A DNA stretch of 64,000 nt, from positions 186,001 to 250,000 of the forward strand of contig NZ_BCUX01000003.1 in NCBI RefSeq assembly GCF_001591445.1, written 5' to 3'. Below are positions 35,336 to 44,366 of this stretch, piece after piece. Each line of letters begins with the position of its first letter. Position 1 is the first letter of the stretch. This DNA comes from Neobacillus drentensis NBRC 102427. GTDB lineage: Bacteria > Bacillota > Bacilli > Bacillales > Cytobacillaceae. The notes beneath the pieces are model-generated. The model had not been told where the DNA came from and ran no database searches. It saw nothing but the letters and a program-made list of their open reading frames with translations. Made by a program: the position numbers and the translations under genes.

Positions 35336-36335
35336 AATTCAAACTCACTCCTTCCTTTACAAGGGGATTCCAACAAGAAACGCTGTTTCCTGTAGAATAC
35401 TTCACGTGTACGGGCGCTAATTGTCTGCACTTTTCCGTTGCAAATGAACAACGGGTAACAAAATTGCAGCCGGATGGTAATTCTAGTGGATTCGGAACAA
35501 CTCCAGGGATTGTTTCCAATTCGTCTATTCTCGGCCCAGTTAATTCTGGAACACTATCCATTAACCCTTTGGTATAAGGATGACGTGGATTTTTAAACAC
35601 TTCTTTGACTGTACCTTCTTCAACAATTTCACCGCAATACATTACTAGTACACGATCTGCTATTTCGGCTACAACTCCGAGATCATGAGTAATTAAGAGA
35701 ATAGAAATCCCAAATTCATGTTGAAGATTTTTTAATATATTCAAAATTTGTGCTTGAATGGTTACATCAAGTGCTGTAGTTGGTTCGTCAGCAATAAGCA
35801 GTTGTGGATTACAAGCAAGTGCCATCGCAATCATGATTCTTTGTCTCATCCCGCCTGACATCTGATGGGGATAGTTTCTTAATCGACGTTGTGCATCAGG
35901 GATTCCTACCTTATTTAGTAAATCTAATGCTATCTTTTCGGCTTCCTTATACTTGATTTTTTTATGAAGTATAATAGACTCTACAATTTGCTTGCCTATT
36001 TGGTGAACTGGATTAAGGGAAAACATCGGATCTTGGAAGATCATTGCGATGTCATTTCCACGTATTTTCCTCATTTCCTTTTCTTTCAATTTCAATAAAT
36101 CCTGCCCATTTAATAAAATAGAACTTTCGGTCTTATATTGAATTGCACTAGCATTGAGCCCCATTATAGAGAGAGAGGTAACGCTTTTTCCGCTTCCTGA
36201 CTCTCCTACTAATGCCATAATTTCCCCCTTTCGAATAGTAAATGAAACGTCGTTAACCGGCTTGATTTCACCTTTAGTTGTTGGAATGAAGGCTTTCAAA
36301 TTCTTTACTTCTAGAAGTTGTGTTGTTGATTTCAT
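35310..36335 (-). CDS. Oligopeptide/dipeptide-type ABC transporter ATPase (OppD/DppD-like)
   Basis: 341 residues. Walker A GESGSGKSVTSLSIMGL, Q-loop IAMIFQDPMFSLNP, signature MSGGMRQRIMIAMALA, Walker B LLIADEPTTALDVT, H-loop LITHDLGVVAE, and the C-terminal CNFVTRCSFATEKC cluster typical of OppD/DppD. AAAGGGGG precedes the ATG. It lies 17 bases after the OppC-like permease. Confidence 0.92.
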   Translation of the reverse strand: MKSTTQLLEVKNLKAFIPTTKGEIKPVNDVSFTIRKGEIMALVGESGSGKSVTSLSIMGLNASAIQYKTESSILLNGQDLLKLKEKEMRKIRGNDIAMIFQDPMFSLNPVHQIGKQIVESIILHKKIKYKEAEKIALDLLNKVGIPDAQRRLRNYPHQMSGGMRQRIMIAMALACNPQLLIADEPTTALDVTIQAQILNILKNLQHEFGISILLITHDLGVVAEIADRVLVMYCGEIVEEGTVKEVFKNPRHPYTKGLMDSVPELTGPRIDELETIPGVVPNPLELPSGCNFVTRCSFATEKCRQLAPVHVKYSTGNSVSCWNPLVKEGVSLNYATTSSVS

Positions 36336-36352
36336 ACTTCTGTCCCCCTTTG

Positions 36353-37192
36353 TTAGGCCTTTTTATACTTTGGATCAAGTGCTGTCCGTAGACCATCTCC
36401 AAGAAAGTTCCCAGCAAGTACAGTAAGCATGATTGCAAAACCTGGGTAAATAATCATCCAAGGGTTCATATTAATCATGCTGTATGCCTGTTGTATCATA
36501 TTTCCCCAGCTAATTTGAGGAGACTGCGCTCCCATGCCGAGAAAACTAAGAGATGCTTCAACAAGAATTGCATAGCTTAAATTAAACGATGCTTGAACGA
36601 TTACCGGCGGAGCAATATTCGGAATAATGTGTTTCACCATAATCCAAATTGCTCCAGCACCAGAAATTTTGGCTGCTTCAACATATGGCTCTGTTCTAAT
36701 TTGTAATGTTTGTCCTCTTGCAAGTCTTGCAAATTGGGGAATCGATACTATCCCAATGGCAATCATAGCATTCCATAAGCTAATACCTAATGCTCCAGTT
36801 ATTCCAAGTGCCAATAATATGGAAGGAATTGCAATAATTCCATCTACAATTCTCATGAAAATATCATCAACAATCCCTCCTAAATATCCTGAAAGAATTC
36901 CCATGGGCACCCCGATACAAAGCGGAATCAGGATAGCGAACAATCCAGCTTCGATTGCAGCTTGAGATCCGATTATTAATCTGCTGAAAATATCACGTCC
37001 AAGCTCATCTGTACCTAACCAGTATTCGGTATTCGGACTAAGCAAAACCTTCGCTAAATCCTGCTTTAATGGATCATGTGGAACAATATATGGCCCAATT
37101 AATGACATGATTATAAGGAAAACTAAAATGAAAAAACTAATGAAGGCCATCCTTTCGGACATTAACCTTTTAAAGATAGTTTGAAAACTCAT
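36353..37192 (-). CDS. ABC transporter permease (OppC/DppC-like)
   Basis: 279 residues with an N-terminal OppC_N segment (HDPLKQDLAKVLLSPNTEYWLGTDELGRDIFSR), about six membrane helices, and the EAA loop EAAKISGAGAIWIMVKHIIPN. I use ATG 37192 (GAGGGG 8 bases upstream) rather than the GTG two codons earlier. It lies 16 bases after the OppB-like gene. Confidence 0.92.
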   Translation of the reverse strand: MSFQTIFKRLMSERMAFISFFILVFLIIMSLIGPYIVPHDPLKQDLAKVLLSPNTEYWLGTDELGRDIFSRLIIGSQAAIEAGLFAILIPLCIGVPMGILSGYLGGIVDDIFMRIVDGIIAIPSILLALGITGALGISLWNAMIAIGIVSIPQFARLARGQTLQIRTEPYVEAAKISGAGAIWIMVKHIIPNIAPPVIVQASFNLSYAILVEASLSFLGMGAQSPQISWGNMIQQAYSMINMNPWMIIYPGFAIMLTVLAGNFLGDGLRTALDPKYKKA

Positions 37193-37208
37193 AGTCACAA
37201 CCCCTCTA

Positions 37209-38153
37209 CTAGTACTCGATCCGTGGATCTAAAAGTGCATAAACGATATCAGTAATAAAATTAATGAGAATGACCATGACAATCATAATCAGTACAACTC
37301 CCTGAAGCATAGTGAAGTCATGCTGTAATACCGAATTTACTGCAAGCTGTCCTATACCAGGGATGGCAAAAACCGTTTCAATAACAACTGTTGCACCTAA
37401 CAAATGACCAAATAAAATCCCAATTGTCGTTACAACAGGTAGCATAGCATTTTGGATACCATGTTTTAGAATTGCTTGCCAACGATTAACTCCCTTGGAA
37501 TAAGCTGTCCGTACATAGTCCGCACTCATTACTTCCATCAATGATGACCGTAAATGCCTTGTAATTTGCGCTGTTCCAACTGCACCAAGAGAAATGGCAG
37601 GTAACAATATCCCTTTAAAAAATTCAAAAGGATTCTCAGTTATACTGGTAAAACCTGTCGCTGGGACCCAACCAAGGTGTAGACTGAAGAATAAAATAAG
37701 CAGCATTGCTAGCCAGAAATTAGGTAGTGCAGTTCCAAGTGTTCCAAAGAACCTTGAGACATAGTCGATCCAACTATTTGGGAAAAATGTAGATGTAATA
37801 GCAAAAAACATTCCACCAAAAATCGAAATAATCATTGCTACTACAACAAGTTGAAATGTAACAGCTAAACGTTCAATTACTGCTTCATGTACATATTGTC
37901 CTGTAAAAACAGATCGCCCTAAATCCCCCTTTAAAGCATTTATTAACCAATCGAAGTATTGCGAAATAATCGATTGATCTAGCCCAAGTTGCTGGCGCAA
38001 CTGGGCTATTTTTTCTGGGGTTGCATTCTCTCCAAGCAACGTTAAAGCTGGATCGCCTGGTATTAAAAGGATAAAAGAATATACGATGAGCGTTGTTATT
38101 AATAGCATTGGAATTACGTATAATATGCGCCGAAGTAAAAATTTTAAAAACAC
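37209..38153 (-). CDS. ABC transporter permease (OppB/DppB-like)
   Basis: 314 residues. The N-terminal LLRRILYVIPMLLITTLIVYSF and IPGDPALTLLGENATPEKIAQLR are typical of OppB/DppB; the EAA-type loop TAYSKGVNRWQAILKHGIQNA precedes the last helices. The start is GTG with AAGGGAGCG 7 bases upstream. It lies 22 bases after the binding-protein gene. Confidence 0.92.
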   Translation of the reverse strand: MFLKFLLRRILYVIPMLLITTLIVYSFILLIPGDPALTLLGENATPEKIAQLRQQLGLDQSIISQYFDWLINALKGDLGRSVFTGQYVHEAVIERLAVTFQLVVVAMIISIFGGMFFAITSTFFPNSWIDYVSRFFGTLGTALPNFWLAMLLILFFSLHLGWVPATGFTSITENPFEFFKGILLPAISLGAVGTAQITRHLRSSLMEVMSADYVRTAYSKGVNRWQAILKHGIQNAMLPVVTTIGILFGHLLGATVVIETVFAIPGIGQLAVNSVLQHDFTMLQGVVLIMIVMVILINFITDIVYALLDPRIEY

Positions 38154-38175
38154 TTTAAATCGCTCCCTTTGTTGT

Positions 38176-39738
38176 TTATTCCTTTTTCCAAAGTGTTGAA
38201 AAAACTGGCTTTTCTAATTTATTTGGCACATATCCCTTTAACGATTGATTCATGATGGCTGTTCTTGGCGTAAAAAATAATGGGATTCCAATTGCTTCTT
38301 CTAAAATTGCCTTCTCGCTAATTTGCATATATAATTTAGCACGCTTTTCTTGATCATAAGTCTTCCCAGCTTCAGCAATCAGCTTATCAATTTCTGCTGT
38401 GGTGTGGCCTGTATTATAGTAGCTCCCACTAGAATATAATGCTTTTATTGTAATTTGCGGATCTGGACGGGCTGACCATCTTCCAAGGAAGCTGTTTGCT
38501 TTTTTTTCATCCCAAAAGTTAGCTAGCGCAGCCTGCTGCTCCATCGCTTGCAGTTTAACCTCAATTCCAATTTCCGCCAGTTGACTTTTTATGGCTTCAG
38601 CAACCCTTTGATCATAGGCCATTGAATGATGCACCAAATTAAATGAAACTTTGTTAATCCCAGCTTCTTTTAGAATTTGTTTTGCTTTTTCCGGGTCGTA
38701 GTTAATCTTTAAATCTTTATTTGCAGCCCAGTATTCTTTTGGAAATGGCTGATATGCAGGTTCCCCAATTCCAAAATTAATAGCTTTAATAAGTGCTTCA
38801 CGATCGATACCAAAATTAATGGCTTGTCGTACGGCTTTGTTATCTAGCGGAGCTTTAGCATCATTTAAATACAACATTTTAAATGGCAATGATATTTCTT
38901 GAATCACTTTAAGATTTTTATCATTTACAAGAGATGAAACAGTACCAGGAGAAATATTTTCTACAAAATCGACTTCACCTGATTTCAGTGCATTTATTCT
39001 AGTAGTTTCTTCCGCCATAATTTTAACCGTCATTTTATCTAAATACGGAAGGTCTCCATCCCAGTATTCTTTATTTGCTTCGTAAACAATTTCACCATTT
39101 GGTACATGTCTTGACATTTTAAATGGACCAGTACCAACAGGATGCTGAGAATAACTTTCTCCGTTTTTTTCAACAGCATTTGGTGAAACCATCATCCCAG
39201 CTTGATCCGATAGCGCTAATAAAATTGATGAATCTGGTTGTTTTAAGTTTAATTGAACCGTTTTGTCATCTATCACTTTTACACTTATAATATTTTTCAA
39301 ATCGGTCAACATAGATTTATCAGAGTTTATTCGATCAATATTAAATTTTACTGCTTCAGCATTGAAGGTAGTACCATCATGAAATTTAACATTTTCCCTT
39401 AATGTAAGAATCAATGTAGAATCATTTGAATATTTCCAAGACACGGCCAATCCTGGTTGAGGCTCTAGTTCAGGAGAAAAGTGAATTAATGTATCATAGA
39501 CTGGAAACAATAAAGGAAAATTGATTCCTCCGCTTGCCTTAATTGGATCAAAATTAGCTACATCTGTTTCATAAGCGATCGTTGCATTTCCACCTTTTTG
39601 AGGGGTACCTTCATCCACCTCTTTTTTACTGTTTTCTATAGCCTTTGTGTCAGTTTTTGAGGAACAAGCCCCTAAAACGATTGTAAATGTAAATAATAAT
39701 AAAACTATAAAACTCATTTTAAATTGGATTTTTTTCAT
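38176..39738 (-). CDS. Family 5 extracellular solute-binding lipoprotein (Opp/Dpp type)
   Basis: 520 residues. Signal peptide with lipobox VLGAC (Cys 25), then the SBP_bac_5 fold: ATIAYETDVANFDPIKASGG, TFNAEAVKFNIDRI, HPVGTGPFKMSRHVPNGE, QAINFGIDREALIKAINFG and YNTGHTTAEIDKLIAEA. It captures the ligand of the importer encoded downstream. The context of organic-acid and FAD-oxidoreductase genes suggests a non-peptide ligand, for example a carboxylated compound; such family 5 systems are known. GGGGGAATAATC precedes the ATG. Confidence 0.92.
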   Translation of the reverse strand: MKKIQFKMSFIVLLLFTFTIVLGACSSKTDTKAIENSKKEVDEGTPQKGGNATIAYETDVANFDPIKASGGINFPLLFPVYDTLIHFSPELEPQPGLAVSWKYSNDSTLILTLRENVKFHDGTTFNAEAVKFNIDRINSDKSMLTDLKNIISVKVIDDKTVQLNLKQPDSSILLALSDQAGMMVSPNAVEKNGESYSQHPVGTGPFKMSRHVPNGEIVYEANKEYWDGDLPYLDKMTVKIMAEETTRINALKSGEVDFVENISPGTVSSLVNDKNLKVIQEISLPFKMLYLNDAKAPLDNKAVRQAINFGIDREALIKAINFGIGEPAYQPFPKEYWAANKDLKINYDPEKAKQILKEAGINKVSFNLVHHSMAYDQRVAEAIKSQLAEIGIEVKLQAMEQQAALANFWDEKKANSFLGRWSARPDPQITIKALYSSGSYYNTGHTTAEIDKLIAEAGKTYDQEKRAKLYMQISEKAILEEAIGIPLFFTPRTAIMNQSLKGYVPNKLEKPVFSTLWKKE

Positions 39739-39759
39739 ATTGATTATTCCCCCTATAAC

Positions 39760-40715
39760 TTTATTGTTTGTAAAAGACCGTCAGGATCAATATCATCAAG
39801 TTTTTTAGCTAATTCTTCTATTGAATTTGCTGTTACCTTAGTAACCTGTTTAAGTTTATACTCGTCACGTAAAAGATGGATACCTTGTTATCAAATATTT
39901 GCAAGGCAAATTGTCCGGGTTGTTCTAGTTTTAGTTTTCCAATATTTGCGTAGGTATAATTGTGAAAATCAGAGCCCTCATCTACAAAACGCTCCCCCTT
40001 TGCATTTACTATAATTCCGAAAGGATAGTTAGCTTTTGAAAGCCTTCACCAAATTCTGGTGCATAACGATCTCCACCTGTGTCTAAATATCGAGTTCTCA
40101 TTTCTGTGTTTGCATGAAATCCTCCAGAAGATAAAATAACTGATTTTGAATAAATTTCTTTCGTTTCGCCATGATGCTTAATAACAACTCCATGGACACC
40201 CTTATTATCATGTATCAGCTTTGTAGCCATAGCATTATAAAGTATTTGAACCCCCCAATTTTTTCCTTAATTATGAAGAGTTTCAATTAAACCATTACCA
40301 CCACCTACTGATTCGACAACCATCCCACCCCAAAATTTGAATTTTCCATTAACCTTAAAAGCCTGACGGTCATATATAGGCACAAATCTAATCTTATGGG
40401 ATCTAAGCCATTTCATTGTTTCAAAACTTTTACTTGCTAAAAGTAAGGATAATTCAGGATCAGTCCTATATTCACTTAGTCGACATAAGTCATCGTAGAA
40501 ATTCTCTTCCGAGTAAATTCCGAAGTCTGTATTCTCTATTTCCTCCGTTGTAAGGTCAGGGATAATTTGTATTAAATCTTCTATACGGTTATAGGCGAAC
40601 CTAATGGATCCATGGGTGTAAGCGTTGTTTCAGCCTTTTTCATTCTCAGGTGACTTTTCTAGGACAATAACGTTGGCTCCCTGCTCCAACAATTAAAATA
40701 TCTGTTTCATATTTC
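39760..40715 (-). pseudogene. Decayed FAD oxidoreductase, paralogue of the gene at 44367
   Basis: Read in several frames on the minus strand, this region matches the intact flavoprotein at 44367-45893 through most of its length. Pieces include YETDILIVGAG, ANVIVLEKSPENEKG, IRFAYNRIEDLIQIIPDL, RTDPELSLLLASKSFETMKW, GVQILYNAMATKLIHDNKG, GGFHANTEMRTRYL and VTKVTANSIEELAKKLDD. Damage includes loss of about a dozen residues after the GxG motif, an in-frame TGA after EKG, a stop in the middle, a deletion of about 36 residues after TRYL, further frameshifts, and loss of the C-terminal third. It is not functional. Confidence 0.88.
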
Positions 40716-41006
40716 CTGTTTCCATTCACATATTTCCCCTTCTTTCGTAAATTTCCCAACAAATCTTTCAGGATCTAATAAGGCTACAATACTACAACTT
40801 CCAATTGCATCAATCGGAAAAACTGTAAACGCATTCACTTTAAACAAGCATGAATCGGCCATTACATTTGAAATATCATTTGGCTGAACGCAATTTTTGT
40901 TATTTAACCCAGCCAGTGTCAAATGTTGCTCGGGATGGTTCTGGTTAATGCCATTTCTTCCGGGATGATATAATCCAATGGTATTTTCTCTCTTTATTTG
41001 TTTCAT
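40707..41006 (-). CDS. Unidentified open frame, possibly a remnant
   Basis: 99 codons starting MKQIKRENTIGLYHPGRNGI, with GLNNKNCVQPNDISNVMADS and AIGSCSIVALLDPERFVG, ending in KEGEICEWKQEI. The composition looks like real protein, but there is no ribosome site and the stop overlaps the start of the adjacent pseudogene. I do not recognise the family. It may be a fragment of a larger gene that was lost when the neighbouring flavoprotein gene decayed. Confidence 0.35.
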   Translation of the reverse strand: MKQIKRENTIGLYHPGRNGINQNHPEQHLTLAGLNNKNCVQPNDISNVMADSCLFKVNAFTVFPIDAIGSCSIVALLDPERFVGKFTKEGEICEWKQEI

Positions 41007-41128
41007 AAAATGAATGTTATTGGATCTTTTGATAAATCATCACTATCATCTGTCTATTTTGATTAATCTGAAAATTTTATTTATTTTTTAAGAGCTCAAT
41101 TTTGAGCTCTACTTAAAAATGCTATTAA

Positions 41129-41824
41129 TCAATTGTTTTCATCAATATTTTGTTGAAGATGTACTTCAATTGTATGAACAGCGGCCTTTAAACTATTGTT
41201 AATATGTTCTCTCATTAATTTTTCAGCTTTATCAGGGTTTTTATGGGAGATTGCTTCAAACATTTCTAGGTGTTCTTTTGCGGCATTTCTACTTCTCTCA
41301 TTATTTTTAATGGGTCCTAACCTACGATATCTAGAAATGTGATCATTAAGTTGATTTAAAATTTTATTTGCAGTTTTATTTTTGCTAATTTGATAAAGAT
41401 AGGAGTGAAATTCACTTCCATAATAAACAACTTCATCTCCTCTATCATTATTAGCCGCAGTGACAATAAGTTTCGTAAATTGACCTAACTTTTGTATATC
41501 GTTAGATGTTGCCTTTGTCGTTGCCTCCCTAGCTATCAGCCCTTCAAGTAAGCTTCGAACATGAAAAATTTCCTCAACCTCTTGAATTGAGATAGGTGCT
41601 ACTTTAAGGCGCCCATTTGGTAATCTTAGGATAAGCTCTTCAATTTCCAGCCTCTGTAAGGCTTCTCTAATTGGTGTTCTGCTTATATTGAGTTCAGTAG
41701 CTAAATACTCTTCATTAATAGGTTGATCAGGAGCTAAGATACACTCAATAATTCTTTTCTTAATTTCGAAATAAACAAAGTCCTTTGTAGATAGCCTCCG
41801 ATTCATTTGAGATGAATTCAGCAT
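41129..41824 (-). CDS. GntR-family regulator, FadR subgroup (FCD domain)
   Basis: 231 residues: winged helix with INEEYLATELNISRTPIREALQRLE, then an all-helical FCD ligand domain containing FHVRSLLEGLIARE and the metal-site histidines in EFHSYLYQ and HLEMFEAI..REHI. FCD regulators usually bind carboxylic acids. A perfect palindrome AATTGTATACAATT lies about 80 bases upstream and fits the GntR/FCD operator type. GGGAGC precedes the ATG. It probably controls the adjacent organic-acid block. The downstream hairpin at 41091-41110 has no T-run. Confidence 0.88.
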   Translation of the reverse strand: MLNSSQMNRRLSTKDFVYFEIKKRIIECILAPDQPINEEYLATELNISRTPIREALQRLEIEELILRLPNGRLKVAPISIQEVEEIFHVRSLLEGLIAREATTKATSNDIQKLGQFTKLIVTAANNDRGDEVVYYGSEFHSYLYQISKNKTANKILNQLNDHISRYRRLGPIKNNERSRNAAKEHLEMFEAISHKNPDKAEKLMREHINNSLKAAVHTIEVHLQQNIDENN

Positions 41825-41900
41825 TATTAGAGCTCCCTTTTTAGTTAATTTAGTAATTTCAATAGTGGAATTACTATATTGTATAACTGTACATTTGTGT

Positions 41901-41914
41901 AATTGTATACAATT
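41901..41914. promoter_or_regulatory. Probable GntR/FCD operator
   Basis: A perfect 14-bp palindrome AATTGTATACAATT lies upstream of the GntR gene. The TTGTATACAA core is the usual form for FadR-subgroup regulators. I did not see the same sequence elsewhere in the window. Apart from this site and the terminator at 42109, I see nothing in 41,825-42,267. Confidence 0.5.
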
Positions 41915-42108
41915 ATAAGTGTTAGCCTAATTTTATTTGAAATATGCTCTAATTGTCAATATATTTTTATAATCAATTAATCGATATTATTTACCCTGTT
42001 AAAAAAGTAAATGTTAAATTGACGTGGTATCCTTTTTTTGCACATGTTTTTCCGAAACTCAAGCTTCAGCAGTTCAGCAGATTGAATTGATTAATACAAT
42101 TTCAATCG

Positions 42109-42162
42109 TAAAAAAAACTAGGTGGTATGAGTCCTGTAAAGTACAGAATTATTACCACCTAG
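42109..42162 (-). terminator. Terminator of the operon ending with the FAD-synthetase-like gene
   Basis: The 10-bp outer stem CTAGGTGGTA / TACCACCTAG carries an inner hairpin CTGTA-AAG-TACAG and is followed by eight Ts on the minus strand. Confidence 0.85.
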
Positions 42163-42267
42163 CAATTATCAAAATATTTTAGTCCACCTTTTGAGGACAG
42201 TTCAAAATTAGCTTTTTTCTAAGTTTTTTCCGTTTTATTGCTCTGAATATTTTCTTTTTTTATCTTA

Positions 42268-43137
42268 TCATCCATTCCACACAAAACTTAATTTCGAAGA
42301 GTGTAACCAATCCCTTTCGCAAATTGAATCCCTTCTATCTTCCGTTAACCGCTGGTGCCAAGTAACCAAAACCGCTGTATCACTCTTTAAGAATCGTTCC
42401 GAAACATTTTGAAGCAGGATCATTTCGTTTTCATTTGTCACAAATACTTCTATTTCTTGTGAATGACATCCGCTTGATAAGGTAACAGCATATTTGCCCT
42501 GACATGGCAGGGTATAGTAAGGTTTAACTCTCAACGCACTGCCGTCCCATTCACAGCCAATTTCATAGGAACATCCTAAAAAGGCAGGCAAGTCTTCCAC
42601 ATTTCCCTTTGATAATTTTTCCCGAATGCTTGTTGAGCTAATTTTCTCTCCACGGTATTCGACTTTATTTACTTTCGTAACTTTGAGGATTCCACCCGAA
42701 TCTCGTTTCAATCGATCCATATTCCCTTCACCGCGAAAGCCATACGTATAATCAAAACCTGCAACTGCATGGACGACACCGAGATCGAGTAAATATTTAG
42801 CAGCAAACTTTTCTGGCGACAGCGATGCGAACTCCCAATCGAATTCAACAATATAAAAAATATCGACACCAAGTTCAGAGAACAGTTTCTCTTTATCAGG
42901 TAACGGCATTAGATATTCTACTTTTGTTTTTCCATTTGATAAAACGGTTTTGGGATGTGGAAAGAAACTCATTACCGTTAAGAGTAGATTTTCCTCTTTT
43001 GCCTTCCTAAATGCTGTTCGAATGACTTCACGGTGGCCGATATGAATACCATCAAAAAATCCTAGCGCCATGATACTTGGTTTTGCTTTTTGCTGCCAGT
43101 GTGTCAGATTATCGGGATTCAAATAAATCGTCTCCAT
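42268..43137 (-). CDS. FAD-synthetase-like protein with a degenerate flavokinase half
   Basis: 289 residues. The N-terminal nucleotidyltransferase domain of RibF is intact: GFFDGIHIGHREVI, MSFFPHPKTVL, VAGFDYTYGFRGEGN and ISSTSIREKL. This domain adenylates FMN to FAD. The remaining 105 residues correspond in position to riboflavin kinase (LGCSYEIGCEW, PCQGKYAVTLSSG) but lack the GFPTANL-type motif needed for the kinase. Normal RibF is about 315-320 aa. AAGGAGG precedes the ATG. It is the last gene of the operon with a flavin monooxygenase and an FAD oxidoreductase, so it probably boosts local FAD supply. Confidence 0.8.
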   Translation of the reverse strand: METIYLNPDNLTHWQQKAKPSIMALGFFDGIHIGHREVIRTAFRKAKEENLLLTVMSFFPHPKTVLSNGKTKVEYLMPLPDKEKLFSELGVDIFYIVEFDWEFASLSPEKFAAKYLLDLGVVHAVAGFDYTYGFRGEGNMDRLKRDSGGILKVTKVNKVEYRGEKISSTSIREKLSKGNVEDLPAFLGCSYEIGCEWDGSALRVKPYYTLPCQGKYAVTLSSGCHSQEIEVFVTNENEMILLQNVSERFLKSDTAVLVTWHQRLTEDRRDSICERDWLHSSKLSFVWNG

Positions 43138-43169
43138 GCAGGTGCCTCCTTCTTATTTCACATTACGCT

Positions 43170-44342
43170 TTACCCATTAATCGAAACATCAAAGCCAAAT
43201 TGTGTCTTTCCAAAAGACTCAACAGAATCTTCGTAAAGATTGGATCGATGGGTACAAACTGCCAAAAGATCGCGTACGAATATTTCAATTGGATCTCCTT
43301 TAAACATGGAAAATCCGCCAAGTGTCAATAAAACTTTTACCGCAATATCCGTTACGTTCTTTGTAATTTTTGCCCGTATCGCCGCGAATTCACCACGCTT
43401 ATCTTCTTTTCCCATTTCATAGTTTTCCAATAAAGAAATATATTTGTCTAGTAGACCTTCTGATTCGTAATATTTAATCGTTAATTCAGCCAATACTCCC
43501 TGATGTCGGGAATCTTTAGCGGAATTTCCTCCCATTCGTACCCGCTTTTCCGTTCGGTTTTTAAATTCCTGAAGTAGGCGCTCAGCACCACCCAATGCAA
43601 CCATTGGGAATCCGACACTAAAGGATGAGAAAAATGGAACATCATAAAGAGGATAGTCTTTATCATAACCCTGTGGCGGTCTGCCTGTACGATCGGCAAC
43701 CGTAAGCCGTATTAGATGGTGCTTTGGAACATATACATTATCGACAATTACCTGGTTGCTCCCCGTACCTCTTAGTCCTAACGTATCCCAATTTTCTACT
43801 ATTTCCACATCAGATATCGGTATATTTAGCATGCATAATTCAGTCTCTTCACTGCCATCCAGTTTCATTTTCACAGCAAGAGCCACCCAGTCACTATATA
43901 AGATTCCGCTTACAAAACTATACTTACCTGTAATCCGAAAACCGTCCCCATCCTTTTCCACTTTCCCTATTGGAGCAAAAATATCGGCAATTAATCCGCC
44001 TTGATTTATCACTTCTTCTGCTCCCTCTTTCGTCATAAATGCTACTAAACTATTATGAATGGAATATAGAAAAGTTAACCAAGCAGCAGAAGTATTATAT
44101 TTTCCAACCGTTCGAATAATTTGGGAATACTCTCTTAAATTTACTTGTGGCTCCCCATATTTTTTTGGAAGTAACAACTTAGATAATCGAGCCTCTTTTA
44201 TCGCATCAATGACATTTTTTGAAACCGTTTTGTTTTGATCTGCTTCTAGTGCTTCCGATTCCGCAATTTCTCCAACCTTTTCTGCCCCTTTTAATAACAG
44301 GCTCAAATCGGCCTTGTATTCATCCACTACTTTGCTTACCAT
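43170..44342 (-). CDS. Flavin-dependent monooxygenase, acyl-CoA dehydrogenase fold (HsaA/HpaH-type), copy 1
   Basis: 390 residues with the acyl-CoA dehydrogenase fold: helical N-terminus, KLLLPKKYGEPQVNLREYSQIIR, FVSGILYSDWVALAVK beta domain, WDTLGLRGTGSNQVIVDNVYVP and a C-terminal four-helix bundle ending FGKTQFGFDVSING. It has the WDTLGLRGTGS pattern of two-component group D monooxygenases such as HsaA and C2 hydroxyphenylacetate hydroxylase, and no evident CoA pathway genes surround it. It would use reduced flavin to ortho-hydroxylate a phenol. I use ATG 44342 (AAGGGGTG 6 bases upstream). No reductase lies in this operon; the one at 53269 could serve both copies. Confidence 0.82.
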   Translation of the reverse strand: MVSKVVDEYKADLSLLLKGAEKVGEIAESEALEADQNKTVSKNVIDAIKEARLSKLLLPKKYGEPQVNLREYSQIIRTVGKYNTSAAWLTFLYSIHNSLVAFMTKEGAEEVINQGGLIADIFAPIGKVEKDGDGFRITGKYSFVSGILYSDWVALAVKMKLDGSEETELCMLNIPISDVEIVENWDTLGLRGTGSNQVIVDNVYVPKHHLIRLTVADRTGRPPQGYDKDYPLYDVPFFSSFSVGFPMVALGGAERLLQEFKNRTEKRVRMGGNSAKDSRHQGVLAELTIKYYESEGLLDKYISLLENYEMGKEDKRGEFAAIRAKITKNVTDIAVKVLLTLGGFSMFKGDPIEIFVRDLLAVCTHRSNLYEDSVESFGKTQFGFDVSING

Positions 44343-44366
44343 ATTTTGCACCCCTTATTCATTTTT

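Noticed and set aside
41091-41110. Terminator after the GntR gene
   Set aside because: The AGAGCTCAA / TTGAGCTCT hairpin is strong but has no T-run on either strand.
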